Source: Knufia peltigerae (lineage: Eukaryota > Ascomycota > Eurotiomycetes > Chaetothyriales > Trichomeriaceae). From it: 64,000 nucleotides of DNA. The translations under genes and the position numbers were made by a program. Numbering within the stretch: position 1 is the first letter of the stretch; each line of letters opens with the position of its first letter. This document shows positions 1 to 11,341 of the stretch, piece after piece. The DNA lies in assembly GCA_030247855.1 (NCBI GenBank), contig JAPDRN010000025.1, positions 186,001 to 250,000 on the forward strand. Reading direction: 5' to 3'. The notes below the pieces were generated by a model. It did no database searches, was not told the DNA's origin, and saw only the letters and a program-made list of their open reading frames with translations.

Positions 1-2176
1 GTAGCATGGAGATCGGCAAAGGACTCGAGTGCATTCGACCAGCTTTGAACAGGCCAAGGACCTTGGACCGAACGAAGTGGAAGTACCGATGCAGGATGAA
101 AGGTGGCAGGGGTTCAGAGCACCCCTAGCAAGGTATCGTAGAAGCGTATCGGTACAACGACGATGATACGGAGGCGAAAGACAGAAATGGGCAGTGCCAG
201 ATCTCGGGAGGATGCACCAGGCTGAGGATGGGGAGGTAGTACTCGTAATCGTGGTGGTGGTTGTGGTGGCAGCGGTGGTAAGGATGATAACGGTACTCGC
301 AGTGTCAAGATAGAGGGTGAGTGGGGGGGTGCCGAAGGAGGGGTAAAAGGGTAAAGGGTAAAGCCCTCCCTCCCTATCAGCTCTAATCACTTGGTATCTA
401 CACGTATCAGTCGTTGCCGCTACGGAGAATCCCATCGGCCTCTACGCTCCCCCAAGCACAGTAGTGCCCCCAGACAACTACCTTTATGGAGCCTGTACTT
501 ACAGTAGCTTCAACTGTCACGGCTCAAGATCCATCCTCGTGCGTGGCCAGTACGGAGTACAAGCCAAGCGAGTCCATCGGATGCCCACAACACCCAAGTA
601 CGGACAGTGCTAAGCGTCCTCGTACGCCGCCTCCAACTCGCTCCTGCTGTCCCTGCGCAATAACCTAGCAACTATTATTGTCACCTGTACCGGACATGTT
701 TTGGTTCTCGTTACTTGGTATTCGGTACAAAAACAGGGAATCATCCAATCCCTCAAAGTCAGCAGACCAAGGCATCAATGGCCCTTTCGATCCTCGTACG
801 CCATGGTGACTCTCGGCATTGTCCACCTCGCTTATATGGCTAAATTCACACCCTACGGAGCATGAACGATAAAATACCCGTATACGAGTCCAGAGGAGGA
901 GGGGCTTTGCGTCTCCCTCGCCGTGGCATCTTGTGGGACAACCGGGCGCGTGTGCTGTAGCTCTTCCGTCGTGGCTTGGACCCTTGTTACCCCAATCGCC
1001 TCAGAGTGGCGTCGCATTATCCTCACTTACCCGAGGGAACGACCTGAATCCATATCAACTTGTGTCGAATCGACGTTCTTTGATGCACCGTTGCTCTCCA
1101 CAAAGCCATCAAGGAAATACCCAAGTGGAGAGAAAGACGTGCAGTGTCCTGGTCTTGCACGCCCACCCGGTCCGCTACGAGTATCCAGAGCCAGACCCGA
1201 TTCAACCCAGCGTCGATGGGCTGGAATCCCGCGTGGCAACCTCTCGCCTGGACTAGCCAGAGAAAGCGAGAGCACAGACATCTGTGGACCTCGGATTCGT
1301 GAACCATGCAGCAGTTCAAGCACCTGGCCCCAGGTTCCCTGTCCAGACCCTCGTCCTGTTACCATCTTGGAGACGCCCCAGCCTCTTGGGCATCGGCGAA
1401 ATGCAAAGCTGTCGCTAGCAGAGGCGTCCCAGAGAGAACACTTCGGGGTATGCTCCAATACAATACCGGTGTGATGAAGAGCTCCGTCCCGAGAGCGGTA
1501 ATGCCCTAGAAAGATCTCTAAAGGCCTCTTGCCCTTGCATTGTGCATCTGACCCTTGTCGAAGCAGGCCATCCTCGAGAGCTGCACGCAAGCTGTACAGT
1601 GTTCATTGGCTTACCATGCTGATAAGATGCGATGTCCTGGTTCTCAGCCTGCCTTCGAGATGTGGCAGAATTCAAAGTGTTCTGTTGGTGTCCTGGGCCT
1701 ATTCATAGCACCAGAAATAAAATCCTGGCTGGAACGATGAATGATATTGATCATGCTGTTCCGCTTAACACAAGCTCACGTTGACGAATATTTGATACAC
1801 GGCTGGCGCGCCTCTTCCGGAGCACAACTGCACCGGGCCTACCGAACGGCGATTTTCGATCTCGACGTTCGATCCCTACCCCATGTATCTTTTCTACAAA
1901 GTCTTCGTCTTGTCGTTCTTGCATCGCAATGTTTCCATGGTGATATCAAGTACCCGCCGTCACCCTCTCCGTCCCAAAGGCTTTTCTTTTATTGCCTCAT
2001 GGGGGTCATGAATATCCAACATGTTCGCTGTCATTGTTTCGCCTTCAAATCAATTTGCCTATCATCCGAATTCGTGATTTATATGGCGTCCTTAATCGTA
2101 GATATCATCGCGCTCGTATCATCTTGCGAAGAACAAACGCTGTCGAAGGAGCAAAAAGTCCCCGACCAAGCTTTCA
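1..2176. other. Gene-poor stretch, no supported gene
   Basis: I see no gene I can support here. Two overlapping open frames of about 185 codons lie on opposite strands near 923-1590, but neither shows a domain, a convincing leader or splice signals. A frame at 1741-2223 runs antisense into the 3' side of the PAS kinase gene. One copy of the 9-mer TACGGAGTA lies at 551-559. The part next to 2177 should hold the 3' UTR of the kinase. Confidence 0.5.
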
Positions 2177-5100
2177 TCAATCGTCCTCGAGCCACACGTC
2201 GTCCCGCACTGCCTCAATCGTAATTCTTTTCTCGACATCCCTGTCGAGCATTCTTCGAATGAGATCTAGGCACTCCTCAGAGAACGGCAGATACGGAACT
2301 CGTAAGGGGTGGTCGAGTATTTCGTCTGTGAGAGAGGTTAGCCTTCCACAAACGACAATCTATCGAACCATGTTTACCCAAGTTATAGAACGGATCTACA
2401 TCACACTGTCAGTGTTCGGTCAAAGTTATGTGGTAAGGCAAAAACTCACTCTCCTTGTACGCGATCGTGTACAGCAAAATCCCCAATGCCCACACATCCT
2501 GTTCTTTGCCTCCATATCGCTTCCCTTGCAGAACTTCTGGTGCAGCATAATCTATTCATCTATTAGCATCGTCGGAGGTGGAAAGCTTCAGACACCCACC
2601 TATAGTGCCGACAAAGACATCGAAGGGTCCGTTCTTGATGTAAGCAGCACTTCCGAAGTCGATCAATTTTATGCGACCCTCTCCGTCCAGCACAACATTT
2701 TCGTCCTTGATGTCGCGGTGGACCACAAGCGCTTTGGTGTGTAAGTGGTGAATGGCATCGACAACCTGGCGGAAAATACTTTGACTCTCTGTTTCCGTCA
2801 TATTCGTCCGGAGTTCAATGTAGTCGAACAGATCCATGCCTGGAATGCCATGCGGCAACATTTCAATGTAGTAATTCACGTCATCCTCAAAAAAGTCGAT
2901 CATCTCCACTATGTTTGGATGGCGAAGTCCATCACGGCGAAGGTAATCAAGAACATGGATTTCCAACGGTACAGTGCCCAAACGCCGATCTCTGGTCCAT
3001 GTATCGACCAGGATGCGTTTCTTGGTTACATACTTCAGCACCATCTTCCTGGCCTCTCCTCGTTTATAGCGAGCAAGCTTCACTTGGCCATATGCACCGG
3101 ATCCCATTTCCTCCAAGATCGTAAAGTCGTCGATTGTCTTTCTTTCATGCGGTATGTACGGAGTGTGGGGAGGTGGATGGTCCAAGGGCTCATCCATAGC
3201 AATTGACTCTGCCTCATCCAGCTCATCCGAGGGAATTGACGTTTGGGGACTGTCAGTGGACCTTGTGGGTGGCGGAGATGGCAGAGAAGTCGGCGGCTCT
3301 GGTTGAGAAGGCGGTGACATAGGACGTGACTGGGGCTCAGGGCCAGTGCTGGATCCTATCATCCCGGCGGAATGAATATTTCGAGAGTAGATTATCCAGA
3401 CGGCGTAGACAAGTTCGGCCACTGCAACGCTTGATCCACTGAGATCTTCATCTTCCTTCTCTTCAATGATAGCATCGTCGGACATTGGGAACACAGACTC
3501 ACTTCGAACCACTCGCATCTGGACGTCAACCATAATATCAGAGCCATCATGATGTTTCGCCGGTAGTCCGCAGGGCCGCAGAAAGATATCGGTTGGGTTT
3601 TCGTATCCTTCGCGTAGTGCGAGGAGACCACGAGCTCGACGAAAACTGTGCTCCGGTATCACAATTCCATCCGACAGCTGAACGTCGTCTTCGCTGGCCA
3701 AGATGTTCAGCATGTCACCGAAACTTGGGATGAGAGTGGTAAATTTCAGGCCCTCAGGCTTCTCATAGCCAAACAACGCGGCGGCAAAGATGTTGTTGGA
3801 GCTGCTGATCTTCAGGTTGTCTGGATTGAGAACCATCACACCGGCGATGTGTGGCAAACTCGAAACTCGAAGCTGATTTTCCGTAGGTGACTTCTCGACC
3901 GTTGTGGGAACATTTACATGTTCAGCCGTTCTAGCTGTATAAAACCCTGGATGAAGCTTATCAAATGTATTCACATCTTTCAGAGGGAACTTGGGAAGCA
4001 GGCTTTGCAATGGAAGACCTTCAAGGGCCGATTGCCCCCAGATGGCTTCGACGTCTCCATAGGCATCTTTGACTGTGCCATCATCATCGACGTTCACATA
4101 TGCAACATCCTCGGCAATCTCTTCTACTACCCAGATGAGACCGCCTCGCTTCTCCATGACCCAGAAGCTTGCTGCTCCTTTGGTGCCATCGCGTCTCTGA
4201 ATAGGCACGATATCGCCACAGAGGAGAACGCCTCTGGATTTGGTAGGCTGGTGGTTCATAGGTTTTGAACGGCTGTAGCCACCAGAACCGTCAACCGTCT
4301 TTGCTCTTGTGTCTGAAGGTTTGTTAGCTCTAGAGGGAGCTTTACTAAGCAGTCTAGCTGTAATACCGCTTTTAGACCCAATCAATGACATGCTTGCGCT
4401 TCCCGTTCCGTTCTTGGACGGGGTTGGACGTATGTCTTCTGCAGGCTCTTCGGGGCGAGCAAGCCTGGTCTCTAGCCATTGTCTTCTTTCTTCCTGTATA
4501 ATTCCCAGAATGCTAAGGGAACGCACCTCGGCTCGTGAGATGCCGAAGATAAGGCAGGCCAGATCGTTGGCAGCTAGAATAGTCCACGGAGCATCCCCCT
4601 CAGTCCGAAAGACGGCTTGGTGAGTTGGCGACCATTTGCTGCTGTGGTTGTGCACGTTTGACGGATTAGCCACCGCCGGTGTAGTAGGAACACTATTCCT
4701 GGACACGGTCACAGTGCTTTGAGGATAAGAACCATCTTCGGTGGAGTAAGGCTGTGCAAGAGCTTCTATCAACTTCTGCTGGAGGGACACAGAGTGTACG
4801 TCGGTATAGGTCCTCCGAAGAGCTGTTCGTCGAGGGGCGCTCATAGAATCAGACCGCGTTGGAGGTATTCTCATCTCTAGATCTGGCTCACGGAATGATT
4901 CTTCGTCCTCGTCGTCATTATCAAGCGAGTATTTGCGCCGAATGCTTTGATCTTCTGCATATTGTAGTCCGGCTTCCTTCTGTGCTTGTTCCAATTCTTG
5001 GCTGAAGCTCTTATCAAAGATGTTACGTCCGTCGTGATGAGCCGGACCAGTGAGAGGCCCTGCTCCGATAGCTCGAGAATTGGTGCGACCAGTATCAATG

Positions 5101-5405
5101 GGTATAATGTTGGCCTTTTTGAGAAGATCCATCATTCCTTGTACCTCAACATTACCGCTGACTCGTGCTTGGGCGTCAGCCAGAGCTGGATTGATGGCCC
5201 ATTGAGACCGATCTCGCACAAAATCCACCGATTTTTGCAATATGTTTTGTCTGCTATGTAGAAATTCTTCTGATTGTTTGGCAAAAGAAAACGAGTGTAA
5301 TGACTCCGACGGGAAACGGTGAAGATCCTCGATAACAGGAGACGTCGGACCGCTCAGCAGGTGTCCAGTCGAGACTGATCTCGACGAGGAGCCAGAGATC
5401 GGCAT
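2177..5405 (-). CDS. psk1: PAS-domain serine/threonine kinase (PAS kinase)
   Basis: Four exons: 5405-2600, 2551-2450, 2395-2378 and 2325-2177, giving 1,024 residues. The N-terminal half is Ser-rich and probably disordered. A PAS-like sensor lies near residues 260-330 (DAPWTILAANDLACLIFG). The kinase domain fills the C-terminus from about residue 759: glycine loop GSGAYGQV, VAIK-type lysine in MVLKY, catalytic HRDIKDEN, DFG in LIDFGSA, APE in YAAPEVLQ. PAS kinases are known to control glycogen and cell-wall glucose partitioning in yeast; that role here is inference. The 18-nt third exon is needed to restore the conserved segment YKENPFYNLDEILDHPLRVP; skipping it keeps the frame but deletes six residues. 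The start is the first ATG of the long frame. Confidence 0.9.
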
Positions 5406-6528
5406 GGTCTTTGAGTGGTGTAGGGGCGAGGCGAGAAAGTCGCCATCTCCCAGGACCAGAGTGGGTGTCCGCAGTGAAGGGCCTGGCCGTCTAATTCTTC
5501 GCAGACCTGACTTTCCAAGTCCATGTTCATGGTCAAGACGCGTGGCTCTGTCTCAGTCAGAGATCATATCACCCATATTGGCATCCGGAACGCACCTCTT
5601 CAGATTGCTCGTCTCCTGCGTTGTACCAGCATCGAAGGAGAAGCGTGTCCGCGGATTGAGTAACGAGGAGGAGGATGCATCGTTTGCGGTCGGCGGCAGG
5701 TTCGACGTGCTCTTATTCTTTGGGATCCGCAGTGTCTGGACATCCAGTGTGCTTGATCTAAGAATGGGCGAGAGAGGCGGAGTGTTGTTTCCTGGTCATG
5801 ATCAGTGCCACAGATCCAGATATGCGTAGTGTCGAGCGTAAGTCAGATTCGGCGAGTTTGCAGTCTCATTCTTTAGGTACGTACCATGGCTATGTCGTCC
5901 ATCTTGGGTCATACTGAACACACCCTCTCAACACCACGTCCGGACCAGCTGAATGATCAGTGCAATGTGATGGTCACAATGCTATATATCCGTATAAAAC
6001 ACCGAAATACATTGTCCAGAAAAAAAAAGGAAAGATATCAGCACACCCCCGGTGATTCCCAGGATATTTTAGAGAAAGTATGAATGGACTAATCGGACCA
6101 AAGGTCGAGGACGGAATAATGGCATTTGATTAAGAAGAAGGACAACCGTGGGAAGCAAAGAAGAATGTCGATCACAATGACCAGCTGCGGCTGTGAGTTG
6201 TTGGTGCTCCATGGACTTCGTCCTGTGGTTGCGAGTAAAATGGAGCCTTTGGTGGGGGGCGTCGGGCCCAAGGCTTTTGAGGCGTAATAAAGCGAGGAAC
6301 GTGTATCTATCTCAGGATCTACTGGTACAATCACCACCTTTACACCGGGTACCTTACTCAGAGGCAAATGCTTGTTCTAGGCCCACGATTGTTTATAACA
6401 GTCCCGCTGAATGCACTCTACATCAAGTATTGTGTGTTTGCTCCAGCGCCATCTGAACTCTTAATTTCCTCGTCGGCGTCACAGCCTTGCTTGACTGGAT
6501 TAGGACCCCCAGAGATGTCAATAACCGC
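5406..6528. other. Intergenic region upstream of PAS kinase
   Basis: This holds the promoter and leader of the minus-strand kinase gene and the 3' end of the next minus-strand gene. No domain-bearing frame is visible. An A-rich run lies near 6022. Confidence 0.5.
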
Positions 6529-7872
6529 CTATCTCTGTGCAAGCAGCGCCTTATAAGAATACCAAAACTCGTAACAGTCTTTATGACCCCAGTGTTCTGT
6601 CCAGAACTCGCCAAACAGATCGTCAACATCGACATCAACGTCAACCAATCGTTCAGTCCTTTTCAACCCGCATAATGCGCATGGTTTAGTGTCGGATGAG
6701 CCAGAATATCTCTGCATCTTTAGACTGGGAGCTGCAGACATTTTCAGTCGTTGGGGTGGCAATCCCGCATGAGCAATAATGCTGTTATATTCATGAACAT
6801 TCTTCGTCCAGTCATGAGTCATTTCTTCCGAGTCTCGGCTCTCTTTTGCAGTTTCCCCTTTGTTCACTGACGCGAGCTTCATTCCTCCCCTGGTCCCTGC
6901 CTGGCCTATTCTCATACTCTGTGATAGAAGTGTATCGCGTTTCCATCGCAATGATCTCCCAGCTGCTAGTCGGCTCGCTGTTCTATAAACCAGGAGCACC
7001 TTGGTGGCTAGTACGGGCTTGGGTATGTTATTAGCAACATTTTCCTGGTGTAGTTGATCAAAGACGGTGCTCATCAACTGTAACAGCGAAGACGGTGGCG
7101 GAACGTTTGTAGGTCGTTCGAAGGAAGGGATCGCAGCTTTGCGTCCTGAAATTGATCCTGAATAGTTCGGAGCAGTGTCTGATTGCATTGGAAGGCTTTC
7201 CTGTGGCAGTTTATCGGTCCGCCCATCTTCGAAAGGTTCCCATTCATCTTCGTTATTGTTTGTTGTTTCTTGAGGTGGGAAGGGTTGAGATTCATGCTTT
7301 CCAAGATGCCTCTTACTTGTACGCACATCACTGACGTTTTGGACATCGTCGAACTCTGACCATTCTTCCCACGCGTCTTGGGGCTCTTCTCGGCTTTCAA
7401 GGTTGATTGGCGACAAGTTTGTCTCTTCGTTGGCGTCAGACTTGTTCGAGAGAGTCAAGGCAGTAGTTGGCCTAGAAGGCTCCTCTGTGTAGTTATCATC
7501 GGCAAGGAGGTCCGGGATAAGCTTTTCCGAGACTACACTCTCATGAATTGTATGATGAATTGCATGATGATGTGCATGACTTTGAACCACCGCTCCCTCC
7601 GGAGGGTTCGCTATCTCGAAGTCGCCGAAATCATCATCAATTGGTGCATCTTCGGCATCGAACAGAACGTCACTTCCATCAACGTCCCGTTTCCACAGTG
7701 GTGACACTCGGTTTCCCCGAAGCGGCCTGCCCGGAGTAGTCACAATTGGTCCTGATAGGTCGTGGCTGATCAAGGATCCTTCGATCGTGTCAGCAGGTGG
7801 TTGCGCCACATCTCCAGATTTCTCCTGCTTGTCATCCGCTGTAGCAAAGGCAGCAAACAGATCGGCGGACAT
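6529..7872 (-). CDS. Uncharacterised acidic protein with FGDFE/WxxF motifs
   Basis: A single exon of 447 residues; I do not recognise a named family. The first half is acidic and low complexity. It holds DFGDFE at residues 81-86 and aromatic-acidic motifs WEEWSEF and WEPFED further on, which resemble gamma-ear and clathrin-adaptor binding motifs (aftiphilin-type). The second half has a basic, probably helical block, a Cys pair (CALC, near 397-400), a short DV repeat, and a compact C-terminus rich in Trp, His and Tyr (EFWTEHWGHKDCYEFWYSY). A role as an AP-1 or clathrin accessory factor is inference from motifs only. It is transcribed divergently from the Rab GAP gene across 484 bp. Confidence 0.75.
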   Translation of the reverse strand: MSADLFAAFATADDKQEKSGDVAQPPADTIEGSLISHDLSGPIVTTPGRPLRGNRVSPLWKRDVDGSDVLFDAEDAPIDDDFGDFEIANPPEGAVVQSHAHHHAIHHTIHESVVSEKLIPDLLADDNYTEEPSRPTTALTLSNKSDANEETNLSPINLESREEPQDAWEEWSEFDDVQNVSDVRTSKRHLGKHESQPFPPQETTNNNEDEWEPFEDGRTDKLPQESLPMQSDTAPNYSGSISGRKAAIPSFERPTNVPPPSSLLQLMSTVFDQLHQENVANNIPKPVLATKVLLVYRTASRLAAGRSLRWKRDTLLSQSMRIGQAGTRGGMKLASVNKGETAKESRDSEEMTHDWTKNVHEYNSIIAHAGLPPQRLKMSAAPSLKMQRYSGSSDTKPCALCGLKRTERLVDVDVDVDDLFGEFWTEHWGHKDCYEFWYSYKALLAQR

Positions 7873-8356
7873 GTTATGACCGGGTCATGGTGGCAATTCT
7901 GAGAGGAATGCTCCACGAGAGTTTCAAAACGCAAGTCTAGCAGCAAAGACTGAAGTTGTTGAGGAGCGTGTGGTACACACTTTGTGGATTCTATGGCCGA
8001 CCGTAGATTGGTTGTGGTTCTTTTGACTACCACTCCAAAAACCTGCATTTCTCCTGAATAAAATCAAGATGGATACATGGGCAGTATAGAGGACATCGAA
8101 ACTACTCCAAGGCCGGATCTTTGGACAATGACATATGTGCCAGTCGTGAATTGTAATGAGAAGGCAGTGTTTGTCGTAACACAGCCCATCGGCGCGAAAG
8201 CGTTGATGCGCGCTCTACTTCGCCGTAACACGCCTACTTGGTGTAGACCTCGCCCAAAACATTACCTACTGTACCTGACATAAACAACTCACCTTCTGTT
8301 CTCACCCCATTGTCAACTTAAACTACGTTGGAGGGGGCGTCAGTGTGCTGGTGATC
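7873..8356. promoter_or_regulatory. Divergent promoter region
   Basis: Spacer of 484 bp between two divergent genes, so both promoters and leaders must lie here. Short ATG frames near 8071-8283 show no domain. I see no individual site I can defend. Confidence 0.45.
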
Positions 8357-10662
8357 ATGCGATCTTTCGAGGAAAATCAGTGAGCTCAATCCACATTCTG
8401 TTGCATTTATCATAAGGGCTCATCACAGCAGGCGGCGCTGGTCAACCCTATTTACCACCTCGATCGGAGTTGACTTGCGGCAAGCACTGAGAGATAAAGA
8501 AGGCTTCGACCCATGTGAAGATGGTCTGCGGTCAGTCTGTTGGAAGGCTAGTATCTCATCGAATTGTTGCCGCCACCTTTTATTGATAGTGACAGGCTCT
8601 CCTCCTCTACGGGCCACTGAGTCGTGGATCATGGCCCAAGAAGCTGTCGGAGTCGAGGTCGGCGTACGATTCTCTGAAAAGTCACTTTCTACGATATATC
8701 GAGCACCCAGACAACCTCCACTCTTCATCAGATCCCCTTGCGGATGATGACAATGTATGTAACTGGTTTTCAAAGCCTGTCCCTCGGGTCTGACATCTGA
8801 CTGAAGTCAAGTCTCCATGGTCGACGCTGCGGCAGGATGAGATTGCCCGGGAAGAAATCTTTCAGGATGTGACTCGCTGTATGCAAGATAACTACTTCTT
8901 CCGTGAACCTGCCACGCAGAAGAGATTATTGGACATTCTGTTCATCTATGCAAAGCTCAATCCGGACGTCGGCTACAGGCAGGGCATGCACGAATTGCTC
9001 GCCCCGATATTGTGGGCGGTCCAGCAGGACGCGGTCGATTCCATCAGCATCCCTGTCGCGGCTCAAACTATGGACGGCGTTGATTTTATGCAAGACGTGC
9101 TGGGCCACAAGCATGTCGAGCATGACTCATTCAACCTCTTCTGCGCCGTCATGCAGAACACCAAAGCATCGTACGAAACGGGAGAAAGCAAAGATTCGTC
9201 CCCAATTGTTGCAAGAAGCAAGAGAATCCATGATGATATCCTTGCAGCTATTGATCCGGAGCTGGCTCTTCACCTAAACGTTATTGGTATTCTTCCTCAG
9301 ATATATTCGATGTGAGTCTGTCCATCTTTGTGCCTCCCAGGTTAGATCTAACATCACAGTCGCTGGATTCGTCTTCTTTTCGGACGCGAATTCGAGTTTC
9401 AGGAAGTGCTTCGCGTCTGGGATCTCCTCTTTGCGGAGAACTTGAGACCAGACATTGTCGACCTGACTTGTGTCGCCATGCTGTTGCGATCACGGTGGGC
9501 CTTGGTGGATGCGGACTATACAACTGCCATTACGGCGTTGACTCATTACACGCTTCCAGATTCTTCCGAGGAAGCCCGCTCGCTTGTCAGAGATGCCGCA
9601 TTCCTTGACAGAAACAGAACCGTTGAAGCTGGAGCGACGGTGATCCAGCATTATACAGGACGGCGTCCGAAACAGATAGATGCGTTGAGCAGCCGCAGCT
9701 CCTCGACAGCGAGAACAGTAAGATCTCCTCAGCTCCGGCAGTCTCCGAGTCCCTCGCCCGGCAGATTTACTTCTTCGCAAAAACAACTCGAGGGCCTGTT
9801 TCAAGAGGTAGCGGGTGGCCTACAAAAACGAACCGAGGGCTGGAACGTGTCGAAAGCTGTCCGGAGCGCGGTTGGCGAAGTCCGACGAAACATGAACAAC
9901 TATCAAACGTCGCATTCTCGCCAAACGAGTCACGACACGCCCCCCAATCTTGAAAAGTCGGATGCGGCAAAGGCCTTGCAACAAAGACTCAATGAATTGC
10001 AAGAGCGAAATATTTTGCTGTCCAGAATGCTCGAAGATGCCATAGACTCTTTGAGGACGGTCAAGTTGACGAGCAAAGAAGGTGCCGACGAGGCCGAACA
10101 CAATCTCAACATTTCGCTGGCAAAGATACAATTTGTCTCGGTATATCTCGCCGACTCAGAAATACCCATCCCTAGAGGGCAACCTACGAGGAGGGAGGAC
10201 ATGGAAGCAGACCATCAGCCGGACGAGAAACCAATGAAAGTCCCCGAGGTACCCGCAGCACAGGTGACGACGACGACGACAACGATGCCCATCGGGAAAT
10301 CAGGGAAGCTGAAAGATGATAATGACAATAATGAGGGTGATAAAGCGGCTGCCAAAGTCGACAGCGGCGGCCCACGGCCAACTTCAGGGGGCCGGCCATC
10401 TTTGATGGATTCTTCCTTTTCGTTCATGCTCGGAGAGAACAGACACCGTTCGAGCTTTGTCAGTTCCGTGGCCGCCCTACCAGAGCAGGAGAGGGGCAGC
10501 GAGCCATCAAAGGGGGGTGGACAGAAGAAGCAAGCAGCAGCGGCAGCAGAAGAACGACAGCAACAGAGACGACAGCAAGATGGTCCACGTAAAGGTGGAT
10601 TGGATGGCGTCGACAATGAGGGATTCACGTTGGCCAAGATCCAAGGCAAAAGAGAAAGCTGA
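8357..10662 (+). CDS. TBC-domain Rab GTPase-activating protein (TBC1D5-like)
   Basis: Five exons: 8357-8379, 8429-8546, 8596-8754, 8812-9311 and 9360-10662, giving 700 residues. The TBC domain fills the N-terminal half. The arginine finger is in IFQDVTR and the glutamine finger in YRQGMHE, so it should be an active GAP. The order GLRSVCWK, SRSAYDSLKSHF, SPWSTLRQDE, FNLFCAVM, RWIRLLFGREF matches the TBC1D5 group, known for Rab7/retromer membrane traffic. A coiled-coil-like stretch follows (LQQRLNELQERN), then a low-complexity tail. Intron 2 (8547-8595) has a GC donor: only this choice joins VCWK to ALLLYGPLS in frame. The 23-nt first exon is the least certain part. Confidence 0.88.
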
Positions 10663-10873
10663 AACATAGTTATCGACGTGAAACGTATTTTACGAGTTAT
10701 ACCGTAAAAGGCACCCTACCTGAGGTATCTAGAAAGCTGTTCTTTTTTTCTTATCCTACCTTTAAACTGCCATTTGACGGTTTTTGGATCCTTGATGTCC
10801 TCCATATAAGTGAGCGAAGGGCCCAGATGCCGCACAACGAAGATCCTACCACACCAAGTAGGTAGTGAACTGG

Positions 10874-11341
10874 TCACACCTTTTCTCTTTTGGGCCGAGC
10901 ATCGATCACTTGTTGGTCGTCATAACTCTGACCTGGGTACGTGAACTGGTCAAGCTGCTACTCTTTCTCTGCCGGAACGCTCGCGATCTTGATGACAACG
11001 CAGAGGAAAATGGACTTGAAGAGGCCGACTGTTGGGCCATGATCTGTGATCCAACCGTTGCTCAGGTTTGTGATGTGATACTTTGTCCCTCCTGCCTCAT
11101 TTCTGTGGTAATAAAATCCCCAATGGAAGTCGTTTGCAGATGGAGGTGCTGCTCGAATATACAAGACGATATACAGTTGCCGTTGAGAAAGATTCGCCAG
11201 GGCTTGTTCTTGAATCTGCTTGATTTTCAAACCTTTCGCCTTGGCCGCTGCTTGTTTTGCCTTAGCAGCCTGCGCGGAGGTATCTTAGACCAGTCCAGCT
11301 CCGCCCGCAGAGGCGCCGGGGTTCGATCTAGTGCTGGACAT
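10874..11341 (-). pseudogene. Broken small fungal gene with two in-frame stops
   Basis: One frame starts at ATG 11341 and reads a Gly/Ala-rich N-terminus, stop TAA at 11287-11285, then LYIVLYIRAAPP, DFHWGFYYHR, GGTKYHITNLSNGWITDHGP and LFKSIFLCVVIKIASVPAEKE. A TAG at 10960-10958 follows, then QLDQ and about 23 more codons. The core resembles a family of short uncharacterised fungal proteins (LYI.LY..., HWG/HWA, YH...GW; DUF6914-like by memory). Both stops sit where Gln (CAA, CAG) would fit, so each could be one C-to-T change. Alternative: a 51-nt intron starting at gtctaag could remove the first stop, leaving a shorter real gene ending at the TAG. Confidence 0.5.

Noticed and set aside
1741..2223. 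160-codon plus frame
   Set aside because: Runs into the antisense of the PAS kinase 3' end and shows no domain.
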